Below, piece by piece: positions 40,269 through 51,236 of a stretch of DNA of 64,000 nt. The stretch is from Schlesneria sp. DSM 10557. GTDB lineage: Bacteria > Planctomycetota > Planctomycetia > Planctomycetales > Planctomycetaceae. Each line of letters begins with the position of its first letter. Position 1 is the stretch's first letter. Location: the NCBI RefSeq assembly GCF_041860085.1, contig NZ_CP124747.1:4960001-5024000 (forward strand), read 5' to 3'. The notes under the pieces were generated by a model. The model searched no databases and was not told the origin of the DNA. It saw only the letters and a list, made by a program, of their open reading frames with translations. Position numbers and translations under genes: made by a program.

Positions 40269-42242
40269 CTATTTTTTATTGAACCAGGACCAGCTTCCCT
40301 TGGATTTGTCACCTTTCTTTTTGGATGACCTGGAACTGCCGGATTCCATTTCTGCCGGTTCACTGTTGATCGGCTCGACGGGAATGTTGGCCATGGTTCC
40401 GCTTCTTTCTTCGTCATCGCCCCGCTCTTCGCGAGCCGAGTCTTCTTTCCGGCGAGCGGCTTCGTCAGGATCATGGATGGCGGGAAAGCTGCCGGGAGCG
40501 GACTGGTCGCGTCCAATCTTGACTGCCCGTTTACCCCCGGTGATCGCATCGGCCGAGGGACGATGGTAGACACGGCCGGCTGCCGGCAGTTTGTCTGCGG
40601 CGAGTGGGACGGCCAGATTCTTCTGCTTGGAGGTGTCGGCCAGGAGTTGCAGAACATCCGGGTACGTCGCGCCCAGTTCGTTTGCCGCCCGGATCACGTC
40701 CGCGACTTTCAGTGAGACTTCTTTACGCTCATCCGGTTTACCCACTTCAAATCGTGCCAGCGAGACCGTTGTGGCTCCGGGTTGAGCAGTCACGATGATC
40801 TTCTTCCCCGCCGATGCGTACATGGGGGGGCGAAATTCCTGTTGAGCTCCGAAGACGACAATCTCAGGTCGGGTTCTCAGAGTGACGTGGACAAGATCGG
40901 GGCCGGTCGTGTGAACGACATGCAGCTTGTATTCGTTGTCGAGGTTCTCGTCCCCCTCGCGAATCCCGAGTCGTTCGCCCCGAATGAAGGGGTCGTTTCG
41001 ATCGAGCGTCCAGAGTGCGCGGAAAGCACCGTAGCGGGTCTCGTCATTGGCCTCGTTCATCAATTCCCGCAGAGCCAGATGAGCTTCTGCGTCTTCCAGA
41101 GTTGAGATGGCGGACAACGCAAAGACGCGGAAGGCACGTTCCTTTCGGGCCGCTTCGACGAGGGCGGGTAAACCGGATGAGTCACCCAGGTAGGCCAGCG
41201 CCACGGCAGAGTGAAAACGGGATTCCAATGTTGGGGCGACAATCCCTTTTTTCAGAATCGGGATCGAATCGTTGCCGATGGCTTCGAGTTGCAGTGCACT
41301 GGAGTGAGCCGTTTCGGGAACTTGCAGATCGTGGGCCAGGCGGGTCATACGGACGCGCAGCTGAATCGGCTCTTCGCGAAACGCCATGTGCCGGATGACC
41401 TGCAGATAGCGGGGAAAGTTATCGCGATAACGGGGGTGGACCGAAAGAACCAGCCGTTGATCAGTCTTGGCGGTCGCAAGTGGTTTCTTGATGCCATGTT
41501 CATCGAAGTGGTGGAAGCGACGTCCGATGGCGTCGGCGATGCGTTGTGCATTTCGAACGCTGCGGAAGTCGTTTTTCAGGAACATCGAGAGCTCGCGTTC
41601 CTTCTTGACGACCGCTCCACTGAGAACGCGGCCCCGACGCAGCAAAGCAGGTTCCGTGGTGGTGTGAGCGGCCAGTCCGGCAGTCAGAACGGGGCCACGG
41701 GCGATGGCGTAATCCCAACCGCTCTTGAGCTCGCCGCCGACCATGGCTTTGTCTGACAGGCGGACATCCAGCAGTTCACCCCCCACAAGGCTGGTGGCAT
41801 TAGCGCTTTCCGGGATCTGGACTTCGACATCCAGGCGATCGCCTTTTTTCGCGGTCGGCGACAGGTAGGCCCGAACGGTCACGAGTGCGGTGGTCGGTGA
41901 CTCGAGAATTGCATTGGGAACCCGGTATCCCTGCTGTTTCAGGTCTTCCATCAGCAGAGAACGAAATTGGGAAGGAGCCGGGTCACCACCCGTTCCCGAA
42001 AGTCCTCGGACCAGACCGACCCCATGAAGAACAATCGGATCCAGTCCAGCGAAAGTCGTGTGGTCACCGATGAGAGGTGTATCAACCTTCGTCTGGTATT
42101 TCTGGTCATCCTCTTCGTCTTCGTCATTGATTTCGATCGGAGCCGCTGGGCGGGCCCATAACAAGGCGGGAGTGGCGGCGGCGATTGCAGCCGAATGGAG
42201 CCAATGGCGTCGGCTGAAGCCTGTTGAATTGAACTCGTTCAT
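40269..42242 (-). CDS. FlgI-like domain fused to HEAT-like repeats, Tat-exported
   Basis: This is a 657-residue protein. The N-terminus has a twin-arginine-type signal (SRRHWLHSAAIAAATPALLW). Residues about 65-300 resemble the flagellar P-ring protein FlgI: GVGLVRGLSGTGGDPAPSQ, the NATSLVGGELLDVRL and GWDYAIARGPVLTAG segments, and KGDRLDVEVQIPESANATSL. Residues about 325-430 read like HEAT/armadillo repeats (ALAYLGDSSGLPALVEAARKERAFRVFALSAISTLEDAEAHLALRELM). The end is charged and low-complexity (Ser/Lys/Glu, with KKKGDKSKG). No flagellar genes are near. A scaffold or secretion-ring role at the envelope is possible; function is unknown. Confidence 0.78.
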   Translation of the reverse strand: MNEFNSTGFSRRHWLHSAAIAAATPALLWARPAAPIEINDEDEEDDQKYQTKVDTPLIGDHTTFAGLDPIVLHGVGLVRGLSGTGGDPAPSQFRSLLMEDLKQQGYRVPNAILESPTTALVTVRAYLSPTAKKGDRLDVEVQIPESANATSLVGGELLDVRLSDKAMVGGELKSGWDYAIARGPVLTAGLAAHTTTEPALLRRGRVLSGAVVKKERELSMFLKNDFRSVRNAQRIADAIGRRFHHFDEHGIKKPLATAKTDQRLVLSVHPRYRDNFPRYLQVIRHMAFREEPIQLRVRMTRLAHDLQVPETAHSSALQLEAIGNDSIPILKKGIVAPTLESRFHSAVALAYLGDSSGLPALVEAARKERAFRVFALSAISTLEDAEAHLALRELMNEANDETRYGAFRALWTLDRNDPFIRGERLGIREGDENLDNEYKLHVVHTTGPDLVHVTLRTRPEIVVFGAQQEFRPPMYASAGKKIIVTAQPGATTVSLARFEVGKPDERKEVSLKVADVIRAANELGATYPDVLQLLADTSKQKNLAVPLAADKLPAAGRVYHRPSADAITGGKRAVKIGRDQSAPGSFPAIHDPDEAARRKEDSAREERGDDEERSGTMANIPVEPINSEPAEMESGSSRSSKKKGDKSKGSWSWFNKK

Positions 42243-42847
42243 GGATTTTGATTCCTTTCACAGTGAATCGATGCCGCTCAAGCTTCGACGATCGTAGATC
42301 TGTAAGCTGGGATCGCCAGCTGGTATGCACTAGCCTGAACTGTGAGAATCAATGGCGAAGATCGGGATGTGATCAGCTTTGAAGTGATGCTGGCGAACGT
42401 GTCTGATGAAGGACCGTTCCTGACTCGAATTCAGATTGTGCTTCGGGAATGGCGCGGAAGTTATGTTCAGATGGCAAGACGGTCAAGATGAACTTTCCTG
42501 CGCCGACGGGCGGGGAATGTCTGCCCCCCAGGCTGTGCGATTCTTAAGTGGGCCTGTCGTCCCGTCCTGTCCTGCGAACCGGCTTTGAATGAGGTGGTGC
42601 GAGGAACTGCTGGCGAGACCTGATGGCAGCAAGTCGTGAAATTCGTGGCACTTATGCCTGCGTTTCTCTCATCACCAATAAAGGCATGTGTTGTCGGGGA
42701 TTAACCGCGGGCATGGATCTTTTTGCTGATTTTGTTCGGTGCGACTTTGATCTAAGTCAGTCTGTTGATTAGCATACTGCGTTGATGGACCGCGGCTTGG
42801 GTTTGGACGAAGGGTGACCTGAGCGATCTCTTGAAGTAGTCGCATGG
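42243..42847. other. Divergent promoter region before the isoprenoid genes
   Basis: About 605 bases separate the FlgI-HEAT gene from the polyprenyl synthase gene. Promoters for both should be here. I find no gene and no motif I can name with confidence. Confidence 0.4.
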
Positions 42848-43819
42848 ATGCGGGTGGACTCAATGTCAGTGGCTGGCCAACAGTTTGAAACCGATCTGGT
42901 AGAGTTGCGTAACCGCGTTAACGCGCGGTTGGCCGACTACATGACTACGTCGACTGACTGTCCAGAGAAATTGCGTGAGGCAATGTCTTACAGCCTTCTC
43001 GCCGGGGGCAAACGCCTTCGCCCCGTGCTGGTGCTACTCGCTTGCGAAGCGTGTGGAGGCAAGCTGGAACAGGCACTGCCCGCCGCTTGCGCCGTCGAAA
43101 TGATACACACTTATTCGTTGATTCATGACGATCTGCCGGCGATGGACGACGATGATTACCGCCGCGGACGGTTGACCAACCACAAGGTGTTCGGCGAAGG
43201 GATGGCGATTCTGGCAGGGGATGCGCTGCTGACGCTCGCCTTTGAAGTTCTCGCCCGCGATATTCAGCCAGCAGCGGTCGCTGCAGCCTGTTGTGCCGAT
43301 CTGGCTTCAGCCGCCGGTTGTTGTGGTATGGTGGGGGGGCAGGTCGCTGATCTGGAAGCCGAACAGCAACTGGAAAAGCAGAACCAGAATTCGACCGATT
43401 CACACGGCTCTGGTTCCGATCCCGAGCAGAATCGCGTCCATCTTGCCCAGCTTGAAGCGATTCACCAGCGTAAGACCGGGCGATTGTTGACGTCGGCCGT
43501 CACCATGGGGGCTCGCGTTGCGCAGGCGAGTGTTGATTCGATTCACCGGCTACAGGAATTCGGAAAACGTGTTGGTTTGGCCTTTCAGATTGCGGATGAC
43601 TTGTTGGATGTGACCGGAGATGCCGCAAAGCTTGGCAAAAAGGTGGGAAAAGACGCGACACTGGGGAAAATGACGTATCCTGCTTTGCTGGGGATCGATG
43701 CCAGCCGCAAAAAAGCAGATGACCTGATCACTGAGGCATGTCGACTGATCGAGCCGTTGGGGGCTGGAGCTCACCCGCTAGGGGAACTGGCCAAGTTTGT
43801 CGCGAGACGAGATCACTAA
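42848..43819 (+). CDS. ispA: Polyprenyl diphosphate synthase (farnesyl/geranylgeranyl type)
   Basis: This trans-prenyltransferase of the farnesyl/geranylgeranyl diphosphate synthase family has 323 residues. Key motifs are LLAGGKRLRP for pyrophosphate binding, the first Asp-rich motif DDLPAMDDDD (about 94-103) with YRRGRLTNHKVFGE, the KTGRLL segment, and the second Asp-rich motif QIADDLLDVTG. It elongates DMAPP/GPP with IPP in the cytoplasm. The residues before the first DD and the short spacing favour a C15/C20 product, but chain length cannot be read from sequence alone. An ATG at 42863 is an alternative start. It lies 77 bases before dxs, so the two form an isoprenoid operon. Confidence 0.92.
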   Translation: MRVDSMSVAGQQFETDLVELRNRVNARLADYMTTSTDCPEKLREAMSYSLLAGGKRLRPVLVLLACEACGGKLEQALPAACAVEMIHTYSLIHDDLPAMDDDDYRRGRLTNHKVFGEGMAILAGDALLTLAFEVLARDIQPAAVAAACCADLASAAGCCGMVGGQVADLEAEQQLEKQNQNSTDSHGSGSDPEQNRVHLAQLEAIHQRKTGRLLTSAVTMGARVAQASVDSIHRLQEFGKRVGLAFQIADDLLDVTGDAAKLGKKVGKDATLGKMTYPALLGIDASRKKADDLITEACRLIEPLGAGAHPLGELAKFVARRDH

Positions 43820-43896
43820 GACCGAACGCAGAGCGTCGGTAGCGTATAAGATATGATTCCCATTTCGTTTCGGGAATTAATTCACTGGAGTCGATA

Positions 43897-45795
<1,899 letters not shown>

Positions 45796-45836
45796 CTGGC
45801 AGGAATTGCCTCACCATCAAGACAAGGATGTTGTCT

Positions 45837-47186
45837 ATGCGCCAAACAGCCCGCTTCGTCTGCCTCGCCCTGAGCGGACTCCTGTTGATGGGACCGTCGA
45901 TCGCCAGGTCGGCCGACAAGTATAAGTTGGAAGAACCTGTCGATGATGTACGCGTCTTCGGCGTGGGGACTCGCGTTGATGTGTCGGGCAAACTGCTGGT
46001 CGCGCCGAAGGCCGAACCCCTTTCTCAAAGCGTTTCGGCCGCTTTGTCTTATCGTGAGCGAAGACTGCTGGGGCCGGGAGCCGAAGCAGAGTCATTTCGG
46101 TCGGTCCGGGAATACGAAACGGCGCAGGCCGAGATCAATGTCGACAGCAACAAGACGGCGATCAAGTTGCCTGATCCGCTGAAGCTGATCGTGGCTCAGG
46201 GGCGTCCAGATGGTGTCGAACTGTATGGCCTGGCAGGTCTGTTGACCGCTAACGAACTCGATTTGATCCGCTCGCCAGCGGATAGCCTGGCACTCATCGC
46301 GCTCCTTCCGAATAAAGAAGTCGAGGTCGGTGATGAGTGGACCGTTCCCGGGTGGGCATTTCAGATGCTGACCGCCCTCGATGCGGTGATCAAGGGAGAA
46401 CTCAAGTGCAAGCTGGAGTCGATTGAGAAAGGCGTTGCGCGGATTCGAATGAACGGAAAGCTGGAGGGGGCGGCCGTCGGTTCCACGACGGAAGTGACCG
46501 TCTCAGGCTTCTATTCCTACCATCTCGAAGGGAAGTACATTTCGGATACCGACTTCGTGCAGCTCGAAACGCGCGCTGTCGGGCCGGTCAGTCCCGGCCT
46601 GGAGATCAAGGCCCACATTCGGTTGCTCCGTCAGCCTGCGAAAGTTCCCGGCCGACTGGGCGATCGGAAGGTGATTGATCAGGCAAGCGAAGAACCGGAC
46701 GAATCCGCCAAGTACATTCGGTTTGAATCCCCCTGGAATATCGGACTTCAACACGGGCGGCACTGGCACCTGTTCAAGGTTGATGAGAATGTTGCCGTCT
46801 TTCGATTGCTGGACCAGGGGAATTTCGTCGCCCAATGTGACATGGCTTCGATTGCTGCCGCCAAACCGGGTGAGCACCTGCCAGAACAGACATTTCTCAG
46901 TGATATCCGACGTTCCCTGGGGGATCGCGTTCGTTCGATGAGTAAGGGTGATGTCGTTCCGTCTTCAGATCGCAAGTTTGTGTTTAAGGTGATGGCAGAG
47001 GGACTGGTTGGCGAGCGTGCCATGACCTGGGTCTTCTACCTTGTCGCGGATCCGTCGGGGCGGCAGGCGTCATTGATGTTCTCTGTCGATACTTCGCTGG
47101 TCCCCACAATGGGGAAACACGATCGTGAACTGGTGGATTCTCTGAAGTTCGGCCCTGCCCCACCGCCACGTGCCGCAGGAAGATAG
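45837..47186 (+). CDS. Secreted planctomycete protein of unknown function
   Basis: This protein of 449 residues has a signal peptide (FVCLALSGLLLMGPSIARSA). No named domain is recognised. The body alternates strands and helices, with conserved-looking pieces such as LPNKEVEVGDEWTVP, KLESIEKGVARIRMNGKLEG and SPGLEIKAHIRLLRQP. The overall style resembles envelope proteins that are restricted to this phylum. The ATG at 45837 stands nine bases after AAGG and is preferred over the ATG at 45828. It is the third gene downstream of dxs on the same strand and may be cotranscribed with it. Confidence 0.7.
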   Translation: MRQTARFVCLALSGLLLMGPSIARSADKYKLEEPVDDVRVFGVGTRVDVSGKLLVAPKAEPLSQSVSAALSYRERRLLGPGAEAESFRSVREYETAQAEINVDSNKTAIKLPDPLKLIVAQGRPDGVELYGLAGLLTANELDLIRSPADSLALIALLPNKEVEVGDEWTVPGWAFQMLTALDAVIKGELKCKLESIEKGVARIRMNGKLEGAAVGSTTEVTVSGFYSYHLEGKYISDTDFVQLETRAVGPVSPGLEIKAHIRLLRQPAKVPGRLGDRKVIDQASEEPDESAKYIRFESPWNIGLQHGRHWHLFKVDENVAVFRLLDQGNFVAQCDMASIAAAKPGEHLPEQTFLSDIRRSLGDRVRSMSKGDVVPSSDRKFVFKVMAEGLVGERAMTWVFYLVADPSGRQASLMFSVDTSLVPTMGKHDRELVDSLKFGPAPPPRAAGR

Positions 47187-47228
47187 GCATACGACGGGGC
47201 GGGCCTTGTTACCTGCAAAAGAACGACT

Positions 47229-47957
47229 GTGAATTCTGAATCGGCTCCTGGTTCACGCGACACACAGGCACCTCTCATCCTGTTGCCAGGCCTGGGGGGT
47301 GACAGCCGTATGTTCCGCCCACAGCGCGTCGCTTTTCCGGACTTGATCGTTCCGGAGTGGATCGAGCCGCTTCCCCGGGAACCTCTGGTCGAGTACGCAG
47401 CCCGACTGGCGAAAGAGATCGATCCCGGAAAACCCTGCTACATCGGCGGGGTCTCGTTTGGGGGAGTCGTGGCACTGGAGTTAGCGACGCACTTAAACGC
47501 GCGGGAGTGCTTCTTGATCGGGAGTATCCGGTCACATCAGGAATTGCCGCGACGGTTGGCGATGTTTCGTCCGGTCTCGAGTCTGGTCATGGTTCCCAAG
47601 TGGCTTGCTCCCTTCGTACTGGGATGCTTTGGCGGCTATCTGCCACCGCTTCGACGGGGTGTGCTTCACCAATTGAATGACGCTGAAGGTCGGTTTCTTC
47701 GCTGGGCCGCTCAAGCCATTCTCCGCTGGAAGCCTTCGAAGGGAGTTGAGAACCTGCGTGTGTTTCAGATTCACGGTGACCAGGATCTGATCTTCCCGCC
47801 CCAATTGACCAGGGCCGATCGGGTGATCGCGGGGGCCGGGCATCTGGTCTCCATGACCCACTCGGCTGCCGTCAACGGGTGCCTGCGCGAGCGGATGACG
47901 TTCCGGGATGCGTTGCCCGGTGCGGACTCTCCGCAGGGGTTTCCTGAACTGGACTGA
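47229..47957 (+). CDS. Alpha/beta hydrolase
   Basis: This is a 242-residue hydrolase of the alpha/beta fold. The nucleophile elbow is GGVSFGG with Ser76, the oxyanion-hole start is LPGLGGDSRMF, the acid is in IHGDQDLIFPP (about Asp183), and the His is in GAGHLVSMTHS. No signal peptide is present, so it is cytoplasmic. The substrate cannot be inferred. The start is a GTG at 47229 and is the most probable one, since the frame closes just upstream. Confidence 0.83.
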   Translation: MNSESAPGSRDTQAPLILLPGLGGDSRMFRPQRVAFPDLIVPEWIEPLPREPLVEYAARLAKEIDPGKPCYIGGVSFGGVVALELATHLNARECFLIGSIRSHQELPRRLAMFRPVSSLVMVPKWLAPFVLGCFGGYLPPLRRGVLHQLNDAEGRFLRWAAQAILRWKPSKGVENLRVFQIHGDQDLIFPPQLTRADRVIAGAGHLVSMTHSAAVNGCLRERMTFRDALPGADSPQGFPELD

Positions 47958-48114
47958 ATCGAAGGGCGTTCTGCCCTCCAGGCTGGTCTTCGCGTCACCG
48001 AAGTGAAGGTGGTCGAGCGTTGCCGACGTGATCGTGAACGCGGTAGGCTGGAACTGTCTGATCGACAATCCACCACGTGCGGGCCGTTCACTGAAGTCAC
48101 AGGAGCCTGATTCC

Positions 48115-48546
48115 ATGAAGATTATGAAGTTTGGTTCAGCCGTCTGGGAGGGGGGACTCAAGGATGGCCGAGGGGCGATCTCAACCGAGAGCGGCGCATT
48201 GAGCGCTTATCCCTACGGATTCAAGAGTCGGTTCGAAGGGATCCGGGGAAGTAATCCTGAAGAGCTGATTGCTGCGGCTCATGCGAGTTGTTTCACGATG
48301 GCATTGTCGCTGATCCTGGGCGAGGCCAATCTGACGGCTGAGAAAATGGAGACGAAAGCGGATGTCACGCTTGAGCAGGTCTCTGACGGATTTGCGATTA
48401 CGGCGATCCACCTGACGCTCAATGCGAAGATTCCCGGTGCCGACAACGCCACATTTCAGGCACTTGCGGCGAAAGCGAAAGCGGGCTGCCCGGTTTCCAA
48501 GCTGATGAAAGCAGACATCACCCTGGATGCCAGGCTCGATGTCTGA
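48115..48546 (+). CDS. OsmC-family peroxiredoxin-like protein
   Basis: This is a 143-residue OsmC-type protein that reduces organic hydroperoxides with a pair of cysteines. The pattern is complete: AVWEGGLKDGRG, NPEELIAAAHASCF with Cys59, and KAKAGCPVSKLM with Cys125. The ATG at 48115 is preceded by AGGAG at a nine-base distance. The closest named relative type is OsmC rather than Ohr, judged from the GCPVSKL motif; this is a moderate-confidence distinction. Confidence 0.9.
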   Translation: MKIMKFGSAVWEGGLKDGRGAISTESGALSAYPYGFKSRFEGIRGSNPEELIAAAHASCFTMALSLILGEANLTAEKMETKADVTLEQVSDGFAITAIHLTLNAKIPGADNATFQALAAKAKAGCPVSKLMKADITLDARLDV

Positions 48547-48844
48547 ATGATCTGATGTTTATGGAATTCCATGAGCGGGGGGGCGAGTCAATCGCTTCCG
48601 CCGCTCAGGAATGGATCTGGGAACTGAGGTGAAACGGGCTGGGCGAAAGCCGTCCTTTCGTGTTTCAGGGCCAGTCGATTGAGGTGTGCCTGCGTGATCC
48701 CGTTTCCGAATTCCGTAAATCGCTGTGGGGCGTACCCTAAATCCACTCCTTTCGGAAATTTCGTTTTAGTTGAAGCGAGTTGAGAGCTTCACCCGATTTA
48801 CTTTATGGGTTAGGAAGGCGGTCTGCCATATAAGGGAGTTGCCG

Positions 48845-49747
48845 ATGGCGTCCATCCTGGATAGTTTGCCCAGTCATCGCGAAGGCGTGCTTTCACTCGC
48901 ATTCCGACGGTGGCAGATTCAGAATCGGTTCTATCGAAGGTTCGGAACCTACGTAAACTTCAACAATCCGCAGACGGTCAACGAGAAAGTGCAGTATCGC
49001 AAGCTGTTTGGTAATCAGCAGCTTTATGCTCTTCTCGCCGATAAGTACCTCGTCCGACAGTTCGTCGAAGAGCGGGTTGGCGGGGACATCCTGATTCCCT
49101 TGTTGGGTGTCCACGATCGTCTCACACAGGATGCGTTTGATCATTTGCCGGACAGCTTTATTATTAAAGCCAATCATGGATGCAAGTGGCATCAGATTGT
49201 CCGCGATAAATCAACGCTGGATGTGAAGGCCACCTGCCGCCGCTTTAATCAGTTTCTTGGCCAGAACTATGCCAAAGCCTCGGGTGAGTATCACTATACG
49301 TTTATCAAACCTCGCATCATCATAGAACAGCTGCTGGATGATGCGGGTGACTCGCCCGTCGATTACAACTTCTTCTGCTATAACAGTTCCGAAGGCTTTG
49401 AGTACTGTCTGTCTGTGTCCACCCCTCGTCTGGAACGTCACGTCCATTTTGAACCGCACGGGGATGGATACGAGGGGACTTGTTCGGCTGAGGAAGTGGG
49501 TCGGTTGCGGAACCCGAAAAACTTTGATCGCATGGTCTCGATTGCTCAGGCGTTGTCGCGGGGTTTCGATTTTATGCGAGTAGACCTCTACAACCTGAAC
49601 GGGGCAATTTACTTCGGTGAAATGACCAGTACTCCCGCCAGCGGGATGCGGGCGATTTCCAATCCCGTCCGGGCTGAACTTCGCAGCCGGCTCTGGAAAC
49701 TGGATACGCATAATCCCTTGCTCTATCGCCCTCGAAAAGCAGCCTGA
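48845..49747 (+). CDS. TupA-like ATP-grasp polysaccharide biosynthesis protein
   Basis: This is a 300-residue protein of the TupA-like ATP-grasp family. Motifs are NEKVQYRKLFGNQQLYALLADKYLVRQFV, SFIIKANHGCKWHQIVRDK, KPRIIIEQLL, the PVDYNFFCYN segment and FDFMRVDLYNLNGAIYFGEMTSTPASGM. In other bacteria such proteins take part in teichuronopeptide or capsule-type glycan assembly. AAGGGAG seven bases before the ATG at 48845 fixes the start; the frame also extends to 48770. It is followed by a GT4 glycosyltransferase on the same strand. Confidence 0.83.
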   Translation: MASILDSLPSHREGVLSLAFRRWQIQNRFYRRFGTYVNFNNPQTVNEKVQYRKLFGNQQLYALLADKYLVRQFVEERVGGDILIPLLGVHDRLTQDAFDHLPDSFIIKANHGCKWHQIVRDKSTLDVKATCRRFNQFLGQNYAKASGEYHYTFIKPRIIIEQLLDDAGDSPVDYNFFCYNSSEGFEYCLSVSTPRLERHVHFEPHGDGYEGTCSAEEVGRLRNPKNFDRMVSIAQALSRGFDFMRVDLYNLNGAIYFGEMTSTPASGMRAISNPVRAELRSRLWKLDTHNPLLYRPRKAA

Positions 49748-50033
49748 TGTGCAGGTCGCAGGAGTCGCTGACAGACGTAGTCTCCACAGCGACCTTGAAC
49801 TGCCAGACACATTGCTGCAGCCCGTGGTCTCTGTGGGCCCTGCAACTGCTGCCGTCGAATAACGAAGTTTGTCACGCTCTGCGCTTTCGTCGCCAAGTCA
49901 CCGCGGCTCACGGTATGTGAGCTGGAAGATCAGGTTCGCTCTTTTACACGTTGGCGTCCCTTTGTTCTGCGAATTCAGGAACGTACGGACTATGTTCGAC
50001 ACTGTCAGGTTCAATGCAGACAGAGGTGCGCGA

Positions 50034-51170
50034 ATGCGAGTGGGCTTTCTGGCGGATTCATTCCTGCCCACGGTCGGTGGAGCAGAGACCATGCTGGATG
50101 GGCTTGCGACACGTCTCACCCAAAGAGGTGATCACGTAACGGTTATGGCGCCGTACATCCGCGGCCGAAATAACTGTCTGAACGTTCCCTATTGTCTGAA
50201 GCGTTTCAGTCGCCCGTCATCCAAGCACTTTGGTGTCCGGCAATTGCTGATTCCGCTGGCGTGGCACCACTGGCGACACCAGTTCGATGTCCTGCATTGT
50301 AATAGTTCGTACCCATCTGCATTTCTTGGAACGACGCTGAAGTCGTGGACCAACCTGCCGGTTGTCGTTCGCCCGCATGGTGACGACATTCTTCCGAATC
50401 AGCGGATCTGCCGGCATCCCAAACTGGCCGCGCGCGTGAGGAAATCCTTGTGCAGCGCGAATGCAATTGTGGCTCAGGGCCAGTTCCTCAGGTCCGCGCT
50501 CCTGAACATCGGCGTACCGGACCGGCTGATTCATGTCATCCATAACGGGGTCGATCTGGATCGCTTTGCGGAAGGAGAGCCGTTTCCTCACCCTCGACCC
50601 TATATTCTGGCACTCGGTAATCTTTTTCGGCGTAAGGGTTTCGACGTACTTCTGGAAGCCCTGGCCCGAACTCGTCGTTCCGGGATTGACCTGCTGATCG
50701 CCGGTGACGGGCCTGAACGGGAACCGCTCACCGCGCTGGCGGCTGAACTAAAGGTTTCTGACCGGGTCTATTTCCTGCGTCATGTCAGCGGTCAGAAAAA
50801 GATTGACCTGCTGAGAAGTGCTCTCTTCCTGGTGGTCCCCTCTCGTTGTGAACCATTCGCGAATGTGATTCTGGAAGGGCTCGCTGCAGGGTTGCCGGTG
50901 GTCGCGTCTGAAGTCGATGGCAACCCCGAGATGGTCATTCCCGGTCGGAACGGAACGCTGTTCCCCAATGAAAATGTCGAAGCTCTGGCGGCAGAGCTTC
51001 AGCGGTTGATGGAATCCTCGATCGAGCGAGACCGACTCAGGCAGGAAGTCCCCGAGACGGTGCAGCGATTTGACTGGTCACAGATCACTCAGCAATACGA
51101 GTCGCTGTACAGGTCCGTCATTCGCGAGGCCTCGCACACGGGGATCTGGGAAGAACGCAAAGCCGCTTGA
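50034..51170 (+). CDS. GT4-family glycosyltransferase
   Basis: This is a 378-residue GT-B glycosyltransferase. MRVGFLADSFLPTVGGAETMLDGLATRL is the acceptor-side start with the typical GGAE. RPHGDDI, HVIHNGVDLDRF, LALGNLFRRKGFDVLLEAL, LLIAGDGPEREPL and PSRCEPFANVILEGLAAGLPVVASEVDGNPEMV complete the GT4 pattern with the E-x7-E motif. The ATG at 50034 has AGAGGTG as ribosome binding site and no non-family sequence before it. It lies close after the TupA-like gene and precedes a convergent GT39 gene, so a surface-glycan locus is likely. Confidence 0.9.
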   Translation: MRVGFLADSFLPTVGGAETMLDGLATRLTQRGDHVTVMAPYIRGRNNCLNVPYCLKRFSRPSSKHFGVRQLLIPLAWHHWRHQFDVLHCNSSYPSAFLGTTLKSWTNLPVVVRPHGDDILPNQRICRHPKLAARVRKSLCSANAIVAQGQFLRSALLNIGVPDRLIHVIHNGVDLDRFAEGEPFPHPRPYILALGNLFRRKGFDVLLEALARTRRSGIDLLIAGDGPEREPLTALAAELKVSDRVYFLRHVSGQKKIDLLRSALFLVVPSRCEPFANVILEGLAAGLPVVASEVDGNPEMVIPGRNGTLFPNENVEALAAELQRLMESSIERDRLRQEVPETVQRFDWSQITQQYESLYRSVIREASHTGIWEERKAA

Positions 51171-51236
51171 AGCAGCGATGTTTCAGAAAACTGTCCGAGG
51201 CGTGGGACCCTGACCGATTCGGCCGCACTTGCCGAC

